Part shown: positions 63,309-64,000 of the stretch, in pieces
Layout: every line of letters begins with the position of its first letter
How positions within the stretch are numbered: the stretch's first letter is position 1
Source: Nonomuraea turcica
Lineage (GTDB): Bacteria; Actinomycetota; Actinomycetes; Streptosporangiales; Streptosporangiaceae
Reading direction: 5' to 3'
Assembly: GCF_030718205.1 (NCBI RefSeq)
Contig: NZ_JAUZQF010000006.1
Coordinates: forward strand, 62,001-126,000
DNA length: 64,000 nt
Notes under the pieces: generated by a model
Databases searched by the model: none
Seen by the model: only the letters and a program-made list of their open reading frames with translations
What the model was told of the DNA's origin: nothing
Program-made: the position numbers and the translations under genes

Positions 63309-64000
63309 TCACGGTTGGGCCTGAGCCCTGGCGGGATCGTGGTCGGCGAGGAGGTTACGGGCGGCCCGGCCGAGCATGCGACCGTTCATTCGTACGGCTT
63401 GAGCGCGCGGCATGAGCCGGGTCATCACCCGCATCAGCCTGCCGGGGATGTGCATGGTGCGGCCTTTGAGGAAGGCGGTCATGAACTCGGCGACGGCCCT
63501 GTCGGCCGGCTGCGGCCGGATCGGAAGGCTGGAGCGGTCCAGGCCGAAGGCTTCGATGATCGGGGTGTCGACGTTTCCGGGCAGCATCACGGTGACGGTC
63601 ACGCCGGCGGGCGCGAGTTCGTGGTGCAGGGCCTCGCCCAGGTTGAGCACGTACGCCTTGGCTGCGCTCTCGTGTGCCATGTTCGGCAGGCCCTGGAGTG
63701 CGCCGTGCGCGGAGACCAGCACGATGCCGCCCCGGCGCTGGGCGTGGCCGCGGGCCACCAGCCGGGGTGCGAAGGCGTGGACCAGGTCCAGGTGGGTGAC
63801 GGCGTTGAGGGTGAGACGGTCGTGCAGGTCGTCCAGTGACTGATCGAGCAGCCGCCCGGGGCGGCCGCCTCCGGCGTTGGAGACGAGCAGGCCGACGTCA
63901 AGGTCTTCGGTCGCCTTCACGATCGCCAAGGCTCCGGCCGGTTGGCTGAGATCGACGGTGACCACTCGGTGCGCGATGCCGTGGTGGTGGGACAGCTTCT
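63309..64000 (-). CDS. SDR-like protein, partial at right edge, atypical active site
   Basis: The C-terminal 230 residues of a short-chain dehydrogenase; the nucleotide-binding start is beyond the window. Visible are LLVSNAGGG (NAG motif), VLVSAHGALQG with the catalytic Ser, and AHESAAKAYVLN. In close homologues the last motif has Tyr-x-x-x-Lys; here Glu stands in the Tyr place (ESAAK). The rest, PGNVDTPIIEAFG and so on, is usual. Unless the gene is misread it may have lost the standard proton donor. It ends right where the truncated toxin begins. Confidence 0.8.
   Translation of the reverse strand, partial: KLSHHHGIAHRVVTVDLSQPAGALAIVKATEDLDVGLLVSNAGGGRPGRLLDQSLDDLHDRLTLNAVTHLDLVHAFAPRLVARGHAQRRGGIVLVSAHGALQGLPNMAHESAAKAYVLNLGEALHHELAPAGVTVTVMLPGNVDTPIIEAFGLDRSSLPIRPQPADRAVAEFMTAFLKGRTMHIPGRLMRVMTRLMPRAQAVRMNGRMLGRAARNLLADHDPARAQAQP

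Overview
The window is high-GC actinobacterial chromosome. GTG starts are common, genes overlap by four bases or less, and the strong third-position GC makes long antisense shadow frames. A large multi-domain chaplin, an MFS transporter fused to thymidylate kinase, SigE-type sigma factors and F420-linked families point to a filamentous actinomycete. I lean towards Streptosporangiaceae (Nonomuraea-like), but that placement is an inference.

Layout. (1) 1-7.5 kb is a conserved core block: folE (cut by the left edge), ftsH, hpt, tilS, an F420-associated zinc metalloprotease and dacB on the minus strand, then ppa on the plus strand. (2) 7.5-12.8 kb holds an NlpC/P60 cell-wall hydrolase, a membrane-anchored sigma-like protein, a lipoprotein and an ABC-F ATPase. 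(3) 12.9-26.8 kb holds two carbohydrate loci. The plus-strand locus encodes a secreted DUF4185/GH-like propeller, an epimerase-like protein and an SDR. The minus-strand operon encodes a GntR regulator, a sugar-binding lipoprotein, two permeases, a GH38-like enzyme and a glucarate-dehydratase-like enolase. The same 17-bp palindrome lies at the GntR start and ahead of the DUF4185 gene, so both loci are probably one regulon. A secreted I36-type inhibitor, a lipoprotein and an S10 carboxypeptidase sit between them. (4) 26.9-38.7 kb is an accessory zone. It holds an AAA/DUF4143 ATPase preceded by three 23-bp-phased repeats, an integrase remnant, several broken genes, and a 5.7-kb element bounded by a 46-bp repeat of the 3' half of tRNA-Thr(CGU). 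The element's intact cargo is a tightly overlapping operon: small secreted protein, MauE-like protein, thioredoxin-like protein, ABC exporter, S26 signal peptidase, and an 80-residue peptide with six cysteines. I read this as a dedicated system for making and exporting a disulfide-rich peptide, and consider it the most interesting part of the window. (5) 39-50 kb returns to core genes: ricT-like, an FtsX-like protein with its sigma factor, holB, MFS-tmk, a metallophosphoesterase and topA. (6) 50-53 kb holds an eight-domain chaplin and a membrane protein. (7) 53.4-64 kb starts at tRNA-Leu(GAG) and is a patchwork: a CorA remnant, a Rrf2/MFS/RidA locus with a clear operator, a kinase, a nitrilase-family hydrolase, a broken DUF5753 regulator, a toxin-antitoxin remnant and an SDR that runs off the right edge.

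All functions come from reading the sequence and recognising families. No database search was run.
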